A stretch of DNA of 64,000 nt from Sva-07 sp963716235 (GCA_963716235.1 CAVQTE010000012.1:1-64000), one strand, 5' to 3'; positions 51,248 through 61,214 are shown, counted from the first letter of the stretch. Numbers and translations: made by a program. The notes: generated from the letters alone by a model not told the origin.

Positions 51248-53401
51248 ATGTCGATCGCCATCACCGAGGACCATCGTTCGCTTGCCGAGACGGTGCGAGG
51301 TTTCGCCGAGAAGCGCAACCTGCGCGGCGCCGCCCGAGAACGACTCGAGTCACCCGACGACTCGCTGCCGGAGTTCTGGGCCGAACTCGCGGAGCTCGGC
51401 TGGCTCGGGCTGCACCTGCCCGAAGACGTCGGCGGATCCGGCTACGGGATCGACGAGCTGGTCATCGTGGTCGAGGAGCTTGCCCGAGCGGTCGCGCCCG
51501 GGCCGTTCGTGCCGACCGTCGTCGCGAGTGCGGTGATCGCCGCCGCCGGCGCCGACGACCTGCGGTCGCGCCTCCTGCCCGGACTCGCCGACGGCTCGAC
51601 CGTCGGCGCGGTCGCGCTCGGTGGTTCGGTGACGGTGTCGGGCGGTGCGGCCTCGGGCGACGCCGGCGTCGTGCTCGGCGCCGGGTCCGCGTCGTTGATC
51701 CTCGTGCCGGTGGGTGACGACGTGGCAGTCGTGACGGTCGGCGACGGCGTGGCGATCGAGTCGCCGCCCAGCCTCGACCCGACCCGGCGCAGTGCACGCG
51801 TGACCCTCGTCGGCGCGCCTGTCACGGTGATGACAGGTGCTCGCCGCGTGCTCGTCGACCTTGCCCGGGTCATCCTGTCGGCCGACGCGGTCGGCGTTGC
51901 ACGCGAGTGCACCGAGATGGGGGCCGAGTACTCGAAGGAGCGCATCCAGTTCGGTCGTCCGATCGCGATGTACCAGGCGGTGAAGCACCACTGCGCCAAC
52001 ATGGCCGTCGCCACGGAACTTGCCACCAGCGCCGTGTGGGACGCCGCCCGGGCGTCGGCGACCGGCGGCGATCAGCTCACGTACGCGGCGGCGGTGGCGG
52101 CCACGTTGGCAGCACCAGCGGCCGACCTGTGCGCCAACCTGAACACCCAGGTGCACGGTGGCATCGCCATCACGTGGGAGCACGACGCCCATCTCTACAT
52201 GCGTCGTGCCACGACCCTGCTCCACTACCTCGCTGCCGTCGAGGCCGCCGAGGACCTCACCGATCTGACACGCCGGGGCGTCGCTCGCGAGAAGGCCGTC
52301 GAGTTGCCGCCCGAGGCCGAAGCGATCCGCGACGAGGTTCGGGCGTTCGCGCAGAGCATCAAGGACCTGCCGGCAGACGAACAGCGCACGCGCCTCATCG
52401 AGACCGGCTACGTGATGCCGCACTGGCCGAAGCCCTTCGGGCGGGCCGCCGGCGCGGTCGAGCAGCTCGTGATCGAGCAGGAGTTCTCCGACGCCGGCGT
52501 TTCCCGTCCGGGCTACGGGATCACGGCGTGGAACATCCTCACGATCATCCAGTACGCGACGCAGGATCAGATCGACCGCTGGGTTCGTCCAGCACTCAAC
52601 CAGGACGTGATCTGGTGTCAGCTCTTCAGTGAACCCGACGCCGGCTCCGACGCGGCCGGCGTCAAGACCAAGGCCACTCGCGTCGACGGCGGCTGGCTCG
52701 TCAACGGTCAGAAGGTGTGGACGAGCGGCGCGCACGTCGCCGGAATGGGATTCGCCACCGTGCGCACGAATCCCGACGTGCCCAAGCACGACGGCATCAC
52801 GATGATGGCGATCGACATGCACGCCGAAGGAGTCGAGGTGCGTCCGCTGAAGATGACGTCAGGCAACTCCGAGTTCAACGAGGTCTTCTTCAGCGACGTG
52901 TTCGTACCGGACGACGACGTGGTCGGGCCCGTCGACGGCGGCTGGACGGTGGCGCGGGCGACGCTCGGCAACGAGAGTGTCAGCATCGGTGGGGGACAGG
53001 GCGGCATGACGATGCCGGGTGCCGCGCTGATCGCCCCGTTCGACGCCCACCCCGAGCGTCTCGACGGCGGCGCGGCGCGGGTGGGGCGCTACATCGCCGA
53101 ACACCAGTCGATGGGGCTGTTGAACCTGCGCAGCGCGAATCGTGCGGTGGCCGGTGGCGAGCCCGGCCCGGAAGGCGCGATGACCAAGCTGGTGCTGTCG
53201 GAGATCGGCCACGAGGCGGCGGCGATCATGACCGAGCTGAACGGACCCGATGCGCTGTTCATGGACGGCCCGGGCGGGCTGAGCAATCTGCTCGTGCTCA
53301 TGCACCGGGGCATGTCGATCGCCGGCGGCACGTCGGAGATCAAGCGCAACCAGATCGGTGAGCGAATTCTCGGTCTGCCCCGCGATCCGCTCCTCAAGTA
53401 G
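51248..53401 (+). CDS. two-domain acyl-CoA dehydrogenase (FadE34-like)
   Basis: 717-residue fusion of two acyl-CoA dehydrogenase domains, the arrangement known for FadE34 and related actinobacterial enzymes of steroid side-chain and fatty-acid oxidation. Residues 1-345: LAELGWLGLHLPEDVGGSG, YSKERIQFGRPIAMYQAVKH, NTQVHGGIAITWEHDAHLYM. Residues 360-717: CQLFSEPDAGSDAAGVKTKA, WLVNGQKVWTSGAHVAGMGF, FSDVFVPDDDVVGPVDGGW and the C-terminal GGTSEIKRNQIGERILGLPR. Only one half usually keeps a catalytic Glu. Well-formed GAGAGG ribosome site; intact. Confidence 0.92.
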   Translation: MSIAITEDHRSLAETVRGFAEKRNLRGAARERLESPDDSLPEFWAELAELGWLGLHLPEDVGGSGYGIDELVIVVEELARAVAPGPFVPTVVASAVIAAAGADDLRSRLLPGLADGSTVGAVALGGSVTVSGGAASGDAGVVLGAGSASLILVPVGDDVAVVTVGDGVAIESPPSLDPTRRSARVTLVGAPVTVMTGARRVLVDLARVILSADAVGVARECTEMGAEYSKERIQFGRPIAMYQAVKHHCANMAVATELATSAVWDAARASATGGDQLTYAAAVAATLAAPAADLCANLNTQVHGGIAITWEHDAHLYMRRATTLLHYLAAVEAAEDLTDLTRRGVAREKAVELPPEAEAIRDEVRAFAQSIKDLPADEQRTRLIETGYVMPHWPKPFGRAAGAVEQLVIEQEFSDAGVSRPGYGITAWNILTIIQYATQDQIDRWVRPALNQDVIWCQLFSEPDAGSDAAGVKTKATRVDGGWLVNGQKVWTSGAHVAGMGFATVRTNPDVPKHDGITMMAIDMHAEGVEVRPLKMTSGNSEFNEVFFSDVFVPDDDVVGPVDGGWTVARATLGNESVSIGGGQGGMTMPGAALIAPFDAHPERLDGGAARVGRYIAEHQSMGLLNLRSANRAVAGGEPGPEGAMTKLVLSEIGHEAAAIMTELNGPDALFMDGPGGLSNLLVLMHRGMSIAGGTSEIKRNQIGERILGLPRDPLLK

Positions 53402-53589
53402 CGCGTTGCCAAGTAGCGCGTCGCCAACGAGGGCGTCGATCGGGACGTGACGGATGGCTCGTCGCCCCGCGTGCGGCTTTTCGTCATGATTTCGTAACAT
53501 TGGGGCTTCGACCACCAGGCCAAGCCAGGCATCGCCTGCGCCCGAGCGCTCGTGCGGACCCCATGCGGTCCCACCCGCCAAGGAGTGTC

Positions 53590-54191
53590 ATGACCCCCCA
53601 ATCCCCAGCCCGCGGCGTCCACGCGCCCCGGAACTTCATTCGCCGATCCGCTACGTTCCTCGTGGCGGCGGTCCTCTTCGGAGGGGTACCACTCGTCGCG
53701 GAGGCACTCACCGAGGAGACCGGCCCCGCCGTCGCGCCGAGTCGCTCGCATCGGCCACCGCACCGGTGTTCGCGGAGTCGGCCCCACGGCCGGCCTCGGC
53801 GATCCCGGATCTCGGCGCGAACCTCGACGCTCCACCGGAACCGGTCGATGTCGCCCCGGCGCCCGCACCGGTCGTCGAGGACGTGCCCGCGCCCGCGCCC
53901 GCGCCGATACCCGACGTCGCGCCGCCTGGCCCGTCGGCGAGCCAGTGGGCCGCCATGCGTGAGTGCGAATCGGGCGGCGACTACTCGATCACGAGTCGGT
54001 CCGGGAAGTACCGCGGCGCCTACCAGTTCGATCGTTCGACGTGGAACTCGGTCGCCGAGCGCCACGCGCCGGCGCTCGTCGGCGTCGACCCGGCGCAGGC
54101 CTCACCCGCCGATCAGGACGCCCTGGCCTTGGCCCTTTACACCGAGCGCGGCGCCCGCCCGTGGCCACACTGCGGCCGTCACCTGGGCTGA
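53590..54191 (+). CDS. resuscitation-promoting factor-like transglycosylase, frame break in linker
   Basis: Exported protein of about 200 residues. Residues 1-45 form a signal peptide or membrane anchor (RRSATFLVAAVLFGGVPLVA); a Pro/Ala-rich linker (PAPAPVVEDVPAPAPAP) follows; the last 75 residues are an Rpf domain: QWAAMRECESGGDYSITS with the catalytic Glu, YRGAYQFDRSTWNSVAER, ASPADQDALALALYTERGA and PWPHCGRHLG. It should cleave peptidoglycan and revive dormant cells. The reading frame shifts net two (two extra bases or one missing) at about 53719-53740 in the linker. Strong AGGAG ribosome site at 53581-53585. Confidence 0.85.
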
Positions 54192-54257
54192 CGCCACACC
54201 AACTCGTCACACCAACACGTCACATCAACACGGTGACCCGTCGGTCATGATGGCCTG

Positions 54258-57200
54258 ATGGCGGAACGGCTCCTCACCCCTTCGAAGATCACGGCGTGGC
54301 TCGACTGCGCGCACTTCCTCACGTTGCAGCACGAGGTGGAGGCCGGTACCCGCACGGTCGAGCACAGCCCGTTCGGCGAGATGGCCCAGATGCTCCTCGA
54401 CAAGGGTCTCGAGCACGAGCAGGCGGTGCTCGACCGCTATCGGGCCGAGGGGCTGTCGGTCTTCGAGGTGCCCGAGCGTGTGAACGGCGAGTCGTTCCAG
54501 CAGTGGGTCGATCGGGTCGGCGACGTGCTGGCGGAGGGTCACGACGTGGTGTTCCAGATGCCGTTCGTGCACGAGGGCATCCGTGGCATCGCCGACTTCC
54601 TGTGCCGGGTCGACGACGGTCGCGGCGATGGGGAGCCGGGCACGTTCCGCTACGAACCGATCGACGCGAAACTCGCCCGCAAGCAGGCCAAGCCGGGTCA
54701 CGTGCTGCAGTTGTGCTTCTACGCCGAGGCGATCGGAGGCGAGCACCGGCGTGCTGCCCGAGTGGGTGCACATCGAGTTGGGTTCGGGCCGGTCCGAGGC
54801 TGTCCGCGTCGCCGATGTGCTGCCGTACTGGCGGCGGCTGCGGGGCCAGCTGGCGAAGCTCCTGACCGAGGGCGTCGAGGCCGACACCCGCCCCAAGCCG
54901 TGCGATCACTGCCAGTTCTGCGAGTTCGAGTTGGTGTGCGAGGCCGCCTGGCGTGCGGCCGATTCGCTCGTCCACGTGGCCGGCATTCGCGCCGCCGATC
55001 GCCTCACGCTCCAGCAGGATCGCGTGACGACGATCGCCGCGCTGGCCGAACTCGACCGCGAACCTGACCGTGCGGTCGCCGGCCTCGACCCCGCCCGTCG
55101 CGCGACGCTCGTGCGCCAGGCCCGCCTCCAGGTGCAGGCGCGCAATGCCCCCGACGCGAAGCCGCCGTTCGAGCTGCTCGCCGCTCCGTCCGACACCGAT
55201 CCTGCCCCGCTCGTCGACGACCTCGATGCGCCCGATCCGATCGGGTTCGCCGCGCTGCCGGCGCCGGACGACGGCGACGTGTTCCTCGACTTCGAGGGTC
55301 ATCCGTTCTGGCACGCCGACGCCGAGCTGTTCTTCCTGTTCGGCCTCATCGAGCACTCGCCCGCGGGCGAGTGGGAGTTCACGGCGTTCTGGGCGCACGA
55401 CAAGGCCGAGGAGGCGACGGCGACGAAGGCGCTGATCGATCATCTCGCCGCCCGTCGGGTGCAGTTCCCCGACATGCACGTGTACCACTACAACCACACC
55501 GAGCGGTCGTCGCTCGAACGGTTGGTGAAGGAGCACGGCGTCGCCGAACTCGCCCTCGAGCAGCTGATCACCACCGGGCTGTTCGTCGATCTCCTGCCGA
55601 TCGTGCAAGGGCGCGATGCAGGTCGGTGTCGAGAGCTACGGCCTCAAGCACGTCGAGCGACTCACCGACTACGACCGCGGCCACGAGATCGAACGGGGCT
55701 CGGGCGCGGTGGTCGAGTACGAGCGGTGGATGGCGTCGCACGACCAGGCCGGCCTCGATCGGATCGCGGCGTACAACGAGGACGACGTGCGCGCCACGCG
55801 GGCGCTGCGCGACTGGTTGGTGACGCATCGTCCGGCCGGCGTGCCGTGGCGGCGAGGCGGTGCTCGGCAGGGACGAACCCGATGCCGCGCTCGACGAGCG
55901 CATCGAGGCGCTCCATGCGTTCGGGCCGGGCACGGTCCAGCACCTGATGGGTGACCTGCTCGGCTACTGGCGCCGTGAGCGCCAGGTGGTCAACGCCGAC
56001 GCCTATCGCTTGTCGATCTCGCCGGAGGCCGATCAGTTCGAGTCGCTGTCGGCGATCACCCGGTTGACGTTCCGGGGTCTCGAACCCGCAGTTCAAGCAG
56101 AACGGCAAGCCGACGAAGTGGCCGTGGGCGCGGTTCGCGTTCCCGCCGCAGCCGATCGATGTCGACATCGACAAGGGGTCGAAGCTGATCGTCGCGGTGG
56201 ACGAGCAGGAGTGGGTGTTCTTCAAGGTCGACGACGATCGACGCCGAGGCGGGCGAGTTGGCGGTGACGTGGGACGGCGACGCCGAGGCGAAGGGCATCC
56301 ACCCGTCGTCGCTCGTCCACTACGAGTGGTTCCACGAGGGGGCCAAGCTGACTGCGTTGGAGGTGCTGGCCGACGAGATGCTCGCGGGCCGCGCCGATCG
56401 GGTCGGCCACGCCATGCTGCGTCGGGATCTCCCCGCGTTCGCCCCGGGGCGCGGGCCCGAGGGCGGGGTGTTCGTCGGTGATGTGGGCGCGATCTGCGGG
56501 TGGGCGACGGGGCTCGACCGGAGCTACGTGCCGATCCAGGGGCCGCCGGGTACGGGCAAGACGTTCACCGGTGCGCACATGATCCGCACACTCGTCAATG
56601 CCGGCCTGCGGGTCGGGGTGACGGCGATGAGCCATGCGGCGATCGACAACCTGATGCAGGCGGTGGTCGATCGGTTCGAGACCGACGGCGACTCGGGGAA
56701 CCTGCGGGCGGTACGCAAGGCGAAGGACGGCTCGGTCGCCGGTGTGCGCTACGTCGACGACAACCGCAATGTGGCCGACGGTGACTTCAACGTGATCGCC
56801 GGCACGACGTGGCTGTTCGCGAGCCAGGCGATGCGTGACCACCCGGTCGACGTGCTGGTGGTCGACGAGGCGGGCCAGCTCGGCCTGGCCGACACGGTGG
56901 CGGCGACGATCTCGGCGACGAACGTGATCCTGCTCGGCGATCCGCAGCAGCTGCCGCAGGTTTCGCAGGCGACCCATCCCAGTGGTGCGGGTGCGAGTGC
57001 GCTGGAGCATCTGCTGGGCGATGAGCTGACGGTGCCACCCGATCGTGGGGTGCTGCTGGAGGAGACGTGGCGGATGCATCCCGACGTGTGCGCGTTCATC
57101 TCCGACGTGATGTACGGCGGCAAGCTCCGCAGCCACTCGAGCTGTGGTGGTCAGTCGGCTGCGGGACAGACGGGCCTGCGCTGGCTGCGAGCCGTGCACA

Positions 57201-57694
57201 AGGGTTGCTCGACCGAGTCACCCGAGGAGGCGGCGATCGTCGTGGCGAAGGTGGAGGAGTTGCTCGGCCAACCGTGGACCGATCAGCACGGCGTGACGAG
57301 GCCGCTGACGGTCGCCGACTTCATGGTGGTCGCCCCGTACAACGATCAGCGTCGCTGCATCGAAGCGGCGTTGCGGGCGAACCCGGCGACGAGGGGTGTG
57401 GAGGTCGGCACGGTCGACAAGTTCCAGGGCCGCGAGGCTGCGGTGGTGTTGTTCTCGATGGCGACGTCGTCGTCGGAGTTCATGCCCCGCACCGCCGACT
57501 TCCTGTTCTCCAAGAACCGGCTCAACGTGGCGATCAGCCGGGCACGGTGCCTGGCCTACCTGGTGTGCACCGACGAGCTGCTCGACACCCGGGCTCGCGA
57601 CATCGAGGAGATGGCGCTGATCTCCGCGTTGTGCTCGTTCGTCGAGTTGGCTCAGGCCTCGACTTCGAAGCCGGTGAACATCCCGTTGCTGTAG
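54258..57694 (+). CDS. TM0106-family RecB-like nuclease fused to exonuclease-like and SF1 helicase domains, five frame breaks
   Basis: About 1145 residues of the TIGR03491 group. In order: N-terminal LTPSKITAWLDCAHFLTL; RecB-type nuclease YEPIDAKLARKQAKPGHVLQ then LCFYAEAI; a Cys cluster CDHCQFCEFELVC like the Fe-S site of Cas4/AddB; a DEDD-like exonuclease FLDFEGHPFW, HVYHYNHTERSSLERLV, YNEDDVRATRALRDWL; an SF1 helicase with PIQGPPGTGKTFTG, VLVVDEAGQLGLAD, LGDPQQLPQVSQA, ETWRMHPDVCAF and VGTVDKFQGREAAVVLFSM. The frame moves +1 at about 54733, 55610, 55851, 56080 and 56235; every domain signature survives. CATGAT six bases before the ATG. DNA repair or genome defence by family. Confidence 0.88.
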
Positions 57695-58110
57695 TGACCT
57701 GGGAGGTTGCACACCAGCTGGTAGCTGCCGGCGTCGAGTGTCACGGCGAGCGTCTCGTTCGTTTCAGCGGGGTACTCACCGATCTCGTCGATCACTTCGA
57801 TCCCGTCGGCGTCCTCCGGGAAGTGGTCACCGTCGAGCGGGATCTCACCCGGCGCGATGTCGGTCTTGACGATCAGGAACTCGTGTCCGATCGTGCCCTC
57901 GTTTTCGATCGTGAAGGACACATCGCCGGCCGGCGCCGACGAGGCCTCGACCGACACGGACCACTCGGTCACCGATCCGGAGATGTCGGTGCCCTCCGTG
58001 GCCGCCTCTCCGCTGGCGTCAGCTTCGTCCTCGTCGGAGCTGCATGCGCTGGCCCCGACGGACATCGCCAGCAGTGCGGACACGACAACGATTCGATGTC
58101 GATTGTTCAT
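57652..58110 (-). CDS. cupredoxin-like lipoprotein (plastocyanin/azurin type)
   Basis: 152-residue exported lipoprotein: hydrophobic VVVSALLAMSVGASAC with the lipobox Cys, an acidic linker, then a blue-copper fold. Copper ligands visible: EGTIGHEFLIVKT (His), and the loop QLVCNLPGHYSNGM supplying Cys, His and Met. A type 1 copper site for electron transfer is therefore likely. The gene overlaps the end of the nuclease-helicase gene by 43 bases, tail to tail. A 17-base motif shared with the MBL gene lies upstream. Confidence 0.88.
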   Translation of the reverse strand: MNNRHRIVVVSALLAMSVGASACSSDEDEADASGEAATEGTDISGSVTEWSVSVEASSAPAGDVSFTIENEGTIGHEFLIVKTDIAPGEIPLDGDHFPEDADGIEVIDEIGEYPAETNETLAVTLDAGSYQLVCNLPGHYSNGMFTGFEVEA

Positions 58111-58124
58111 GATCTTTCGCCCCC

Positions 58125-58141
58125 TCGATAAGGCACACGAC
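58125..58141 (-). promoter_or_regulatory. shared 17-base upstream motif, copy 1
   Basis: tcgataaggcacacgac on the plus strand, starting 15 bases upstream of the cupredoxin ATG. It differs by one base from tcgatgaggcacacgac in front of the MBL hydrolase gene (61236-61252). Confidence 0.35.
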
Positions 58142-58176
58142 CCCCCGTCGCCTGCTGGAACCGATCATAATCTTTG

Positions 58177-58474
58177 TCACAGCAACTGCAAGTTTGATTT
58201 GTGCGAGCTCGACGGCTGTCCCGTCAGCACCCGACGACGCTGAGACCAGTCCGACCGGTGCCGGGTGACGGGGTCGAGTCGCGTGCGTCTCGGTGCTTCG
58301 ATCCGACCGTCTGCGATGCCTCGGTCGACCGCCGATGCGCTTCCGAACGGCACCAGCCGAGCCACCGGGCGACCCCGGTCGGTGACGACGATGTTCTCGC
58401 CGGCTGCAGCGGCGGCGAGGTACTCCGACAACTTCGCCTTCAGTTCGCCACCCCGACGTCGATGTGGTCACCAT
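58177..58474 (-). CDS. Phd/YefM-family antitoxin, orphan, probable frame break near start
   Basis: Antitoxin of type II toxin-antitoxin systems, about 98 residues. Seen: LKAKLSEYLAAAAAGENIVV and TDRGRPVARLVPFG, the DNA-binding fold that is diagnostic for Phd/YefM, followed by a divergent Ser/Arg-rich tail where the toxin-binding helix normally sits. No toxin gene (VapC, Doc or YoeB type) follows. The ATG at 58474 needs one base removed near 58450-58460 to join the conserved frame. Direct repeats at 58458-58504 overlap the start, so autorepression is likely. Could be a remnant. Confidence 0.6.
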
Positions 58475-58504
58475 TTGGGTCGATGTGACTACACAGTGGT
58501 CACT
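58458..58504. promoter_or_regulatory. direct repeats at the antitoxin start, probable autoregulatory operator
   Basis: gtcgatgtg occurs at 58458-58466 and 58479-58487, 21 bases or two helix turns apart; ggtcac occurs at 58466-58471 and again in gtggtcac near 58497-58503. Confidence 0.45.
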
Positions 58505-59767
58505 GGCGCTGTTGGGTGCTTCTCGAGGTGGCGTGCCAGGGCATCGGTGTCGAGGTCGTCGAGTGCGATCGCGTGGCGCAGCGCGGTGCCTCGCAGGGTT
58601 CGGCAGCGACGCTCGATGTCGCTGGCGGCATCGTTGGCCCAGTTCTCGATGGTGCGCTCCACATCGGCCGGAGACATGGCCGGTGAACACCCGGGCTTTC
58701 CGGCCGAGGTTGATGGGGAGATTGTCGGCGCCGAGCACGGCGCGGCGGATGTGCCCGGCGAGCGCGGCTCGCAGGACGGTGTGCGGGTCGAGGATCTGGC
58801 CGGTGGAGGTTTCGCAGCGTCGTGAACCGATCGAGTCGGGGTCGGCGACCAGCTCGGCGAGCAGTTCGTCGGGAGATGCGAGCCCGGTGAACGGGTCGAC
58901 CTGCTCGCCGGCGAGTGTGGTGTCGGGGGCGAGGCCTGCGTCGGCGAGTAGCCGTGCCCAGGTGCGGTGATCCATCAGGAGGTTGACCAGCGGCTCGGTC
59001 GCCGGCGCCGGACGGCCGGCTTCGTGGTTGGCGAGCGCGCCGCGCATGATCGCCACGAAGGCGTCGTAGCCGCGCTGGGCAGCGGTGCGAGGGAGCGGGT
59101 GTTCGTCGGCACGGTCGCCGTGCTCGGCGCGACGTGCGGCGACGTCGGCGTCGAATTCGAGCTCGCAGAAATGACGGAAGATCGCTTCGAGCTCGACGTT
59201 GACGAGCGGGTCGCCGCCGCCGCCGTCGAGGCACAGCGATCCGTTCAGGTTGACGACGTGCACGCGACGGTTCTCGATCGATTCGGCGAGGTCGCGGTGG
59301 GCGCCGTCGAGGTCGGCGAGCATCACGAAGCGCTTCACGCACGTGCGGAACTCACGGAAGCTGAGGCGCTCGGCTTGGTCGAGCAGCATCGGGGCGAACT
59401 CGCGCAGTCGTTCCCGGACCCTGCGGTTGGCGTGGGCGATGGCGAACTCGTTGGCTTGTGGGGTGCCGATGCGGCCCTCGTGGAGTGCTTCGGCCAGGCC
59501 GGGGACGTCGGCGGCGACGGCGGTGAGGCGACCGACTCGGGCCGCTTCGGCGTCTGATCAGTTACACGTGGCTCGCAGGTAGGCCGTCGGTGAGCGGTGC
59601 CCGTCGTCGAGGTACGACCGCCGCCGGTCGACCTCGCCGACGGTGAGTGCGAGTTCGGCCTCGATCCGGCGGCGCTCCAATTCGAGGGTGCGGACGCGCT
59701 CGTCGAGGTTGGAGTCGCTGCACTCCATGAGCTGCTCCACCAGCCCCTCGATCGACACGTTCACCAT
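58489..59767 (-). CDS. DUF222 protein lacking its HNH nuclease domain, with in-frame TGA and frame break
   Basis: Reads as a DUF222 protein of about 425 residues: N-terminus MVNVSIEGLVEQLMECSDSN, then RSPTAYLRATCN, a TGA at 59558-59560 where Trp is expected, then SDAEAARVGRLTAVAAD, EALHEGRIGTPQANEFAI, RFVMLADLDGAHRDLAESIE, NLLMDHRTWARLLADAGLAP and GADNLPINLGRKARVFTG. In homologues an HNH nuclease motif follows; here, after a +1 slip near 58680, comes MSPADVERTIENWANDAAS and a charged tail with no HNH residues. The nuclease function is probably lost. Some of this may be error; the missing HNH is not explained by one base. Confidence 0.62.
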
Positions 59768-59933
59768 GCAGCCCATCATGACGAGGGGGTGTAACGAAGT
59801 TGCGCCCGCCGGAGCCGGTCCGTGGACTGCTGTCCGCGCGTCGGCTCGCCTGGCGGAGTTCGTCGAACGTGGCGTGGGGCATGTCGACGGTGAGGTGGAA
59901 CAATCCATCGGGGATTCTCGATGTTGAACGCCG

Positions 59934-61214
59934 CTACGACAGCCCCGTCCAGCTGGTGTGGCCGTTGTCGAGCAGGCGGGCGCTGCTGCGGTAGCAGGAG
60001 CGAGAAACGAAGGGATCGACCTCGCCTGCCCTGGTGTTGCAGAGTTCGGCCTTGAGCGCCCGAGCTTGCGCCACCTCGGGCTCATCGCCGGCGCCGAGGG
60101 CGAGGAGATCCACGACGTGCAGCGCCAGTTGGGTTTCGCCGGCCGCCGCCAGTTCACGGGCCCGAGTCAACACCGTGGCCGGATCGACCGCAGACAGCAC
60201 GGCGGCTGCGGCATCGGCCGGGGCCGCAGGATGCAGGGTGGTGGGGTTGCGGTCCCACCAACCGTTCTCCTCCCGGTACAGGTCGCGGACGATGTAGTCC
60301 GGCGCCCCGTAGGTGGGGCGCATCCAGGGCTTGTCGAACAGCTCGGGTGGATAGGTCATGTCGGCGAGGATCTCGTGCTCGCTCATACCGGCATTCATGC
60401 GACGGACGACCTCGTCTCGCAGCCAGCGCAGCGCGTGGGCGGTGGCCAGCAGTTGCTCGTCGATCGCGTCGCCTTCGATCATGGGACCGAATTCGGTCAC
60501 CAGCTTGGTTGCTCCGAGCCCCGCGAGACCTTCGAGTGTCTCGGCCCAACGGATCGTGAAGCGTTGGGTGCGCAGCGGAGTGCCGATGTTGGGGATGGTG
60601 AAACCCGGCGTCGCTGCGCCACCGAAGAGCAGACCGTCGCTCGGCAACCACACCGCTAGAGCGTCGTCCACTTCCGACGGAGCCCAGATCAGCTCGACCG
60701 GCCGAGAGCCATCGACCACGGTCATCGTGTCGGTGAAGGTCTCGGTCGGATCGTGCAACGCCAGGCCGCCGGCCAATGTCTGCAGCGGAACGTCACGGCG
60801 CGAGTTGAACTGGATCGCCAACATTCGGGTCTGCAGCTCTGCAGTCTCCCGATAACGAGCGATTCGCTTGACGACGAGCTCGTGGGCGATCAGCCGGGCC
60901 GGTGGCTCGCCACGGTCGGCGTTGTGCCGTTGCCAGACATCGACGGCCGCGTTGTAGCCGTGATGGCCGTGGCTGTACACGATGGCGTGGATCGCTGAGT
61001 CGGTGCGTTCCCGGAGGGCAGCGATCATGGCATCGACGTGGGCGTAGCCGCTGGCATCGACCAGCACGATCCCGGCATCGGTCTCGATGGCGAGCGTGTT
61101 GCCCTGACCCGGCAGGACGTACACGCCTGGGGTGAGCTCTTGTCCCGCCAGGTCGCCCGACAAGATGCCGCCGCTCTTGCTGTTGCTCGGTTCGGTGATC
61201 CCTGCCTCGTGCAT
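59934..61214 (-). CDS. MBL-fold alkyl-sulfatase-like hydrolase
   Basis: 426-residue metallo-beta-lactamase-fold enzyme like the SdsA group. Seen: GVYVLPGQGNTLAIETDAGI, IHAIVYSHGHHGYNAAVD with a modified H-x-H-x-x motif, VKRIARYRETAELQTRMLAI, LIWAPSEVDDALAVWLPSDG, LLFGGAATPGF and RNPTTLHPAAPADAAAAV of the dimerisation domain with YREENGWWDRNP. The canonical HxHxDH is HGHHGYN, so metal binding may be altered. Possible sulfatase or esterase. The start has a GAGGA site; a 17-base motif lies 21 bases upstream. Confidence 0.83.
   Translation of the reverse strand: MHEAGITEPSNSKSGGILSGDLAGQELTPGVYVLPGQGNTLAIETDAGIVLVDASGYAHVDAMIAALRERTDSAIHAIVYSHGHHGYNAAVDVWQRHNADRGEPPARLIAHELVVKRIARYRETAELQTRMLAIQFNSRRDVPLQTLAGGLALHDPTETFTDTMTVVDGSRPVELIWAPSEVDDALAVWLPSDGLLFGGAATPGFTIPNIGTPLRTQRFTIRWAETLEGLAGLGATKLVTEFGPMIEGDAIDEQLLATAHALRWLRDEVVRRMNAGMSEHEILADMTYPPELFDKPWMRPTYGAPDYIVRDLYREENGWWDRNPTTLHPAAPADAAAAVLSAVDPATVLTRARELAAAGETQLALHVVDLLALGAGDEPEVAQARALKAELCNTRAGEVDPFVSRSCYRSSARLLDNGHTSWTGLS

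Noticed and set aside
53460..53590. c-di-AMP (ydaO) riboswitch in front of the Rpf-like gene
   Set aside because: Such riboswitches precede many actinobacterial Rpf genes, but the conserved GGGGAACC and GGGUGAA segments are not present in this leader.
58111..58176. Toxin partner for the antitoxin
   Set aside because: Only 66 bases separate it from the cupredoxin start; no toxin-like frame fits.
683..58700. Programmed +1 frameshifting as an organism-wide mechanism
   Set aside because: No shared slippery sequence was found at the breaks, most genes have none, and the breaks cluster in blocks; error fits better. Kept as a finding to be checked.
59768..59933. A small gene upstream of the MBL hydrolase stop
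   Set aside because: Several minus-strand frames read partly protein-like, but none has a start or conserved pattern I can support.
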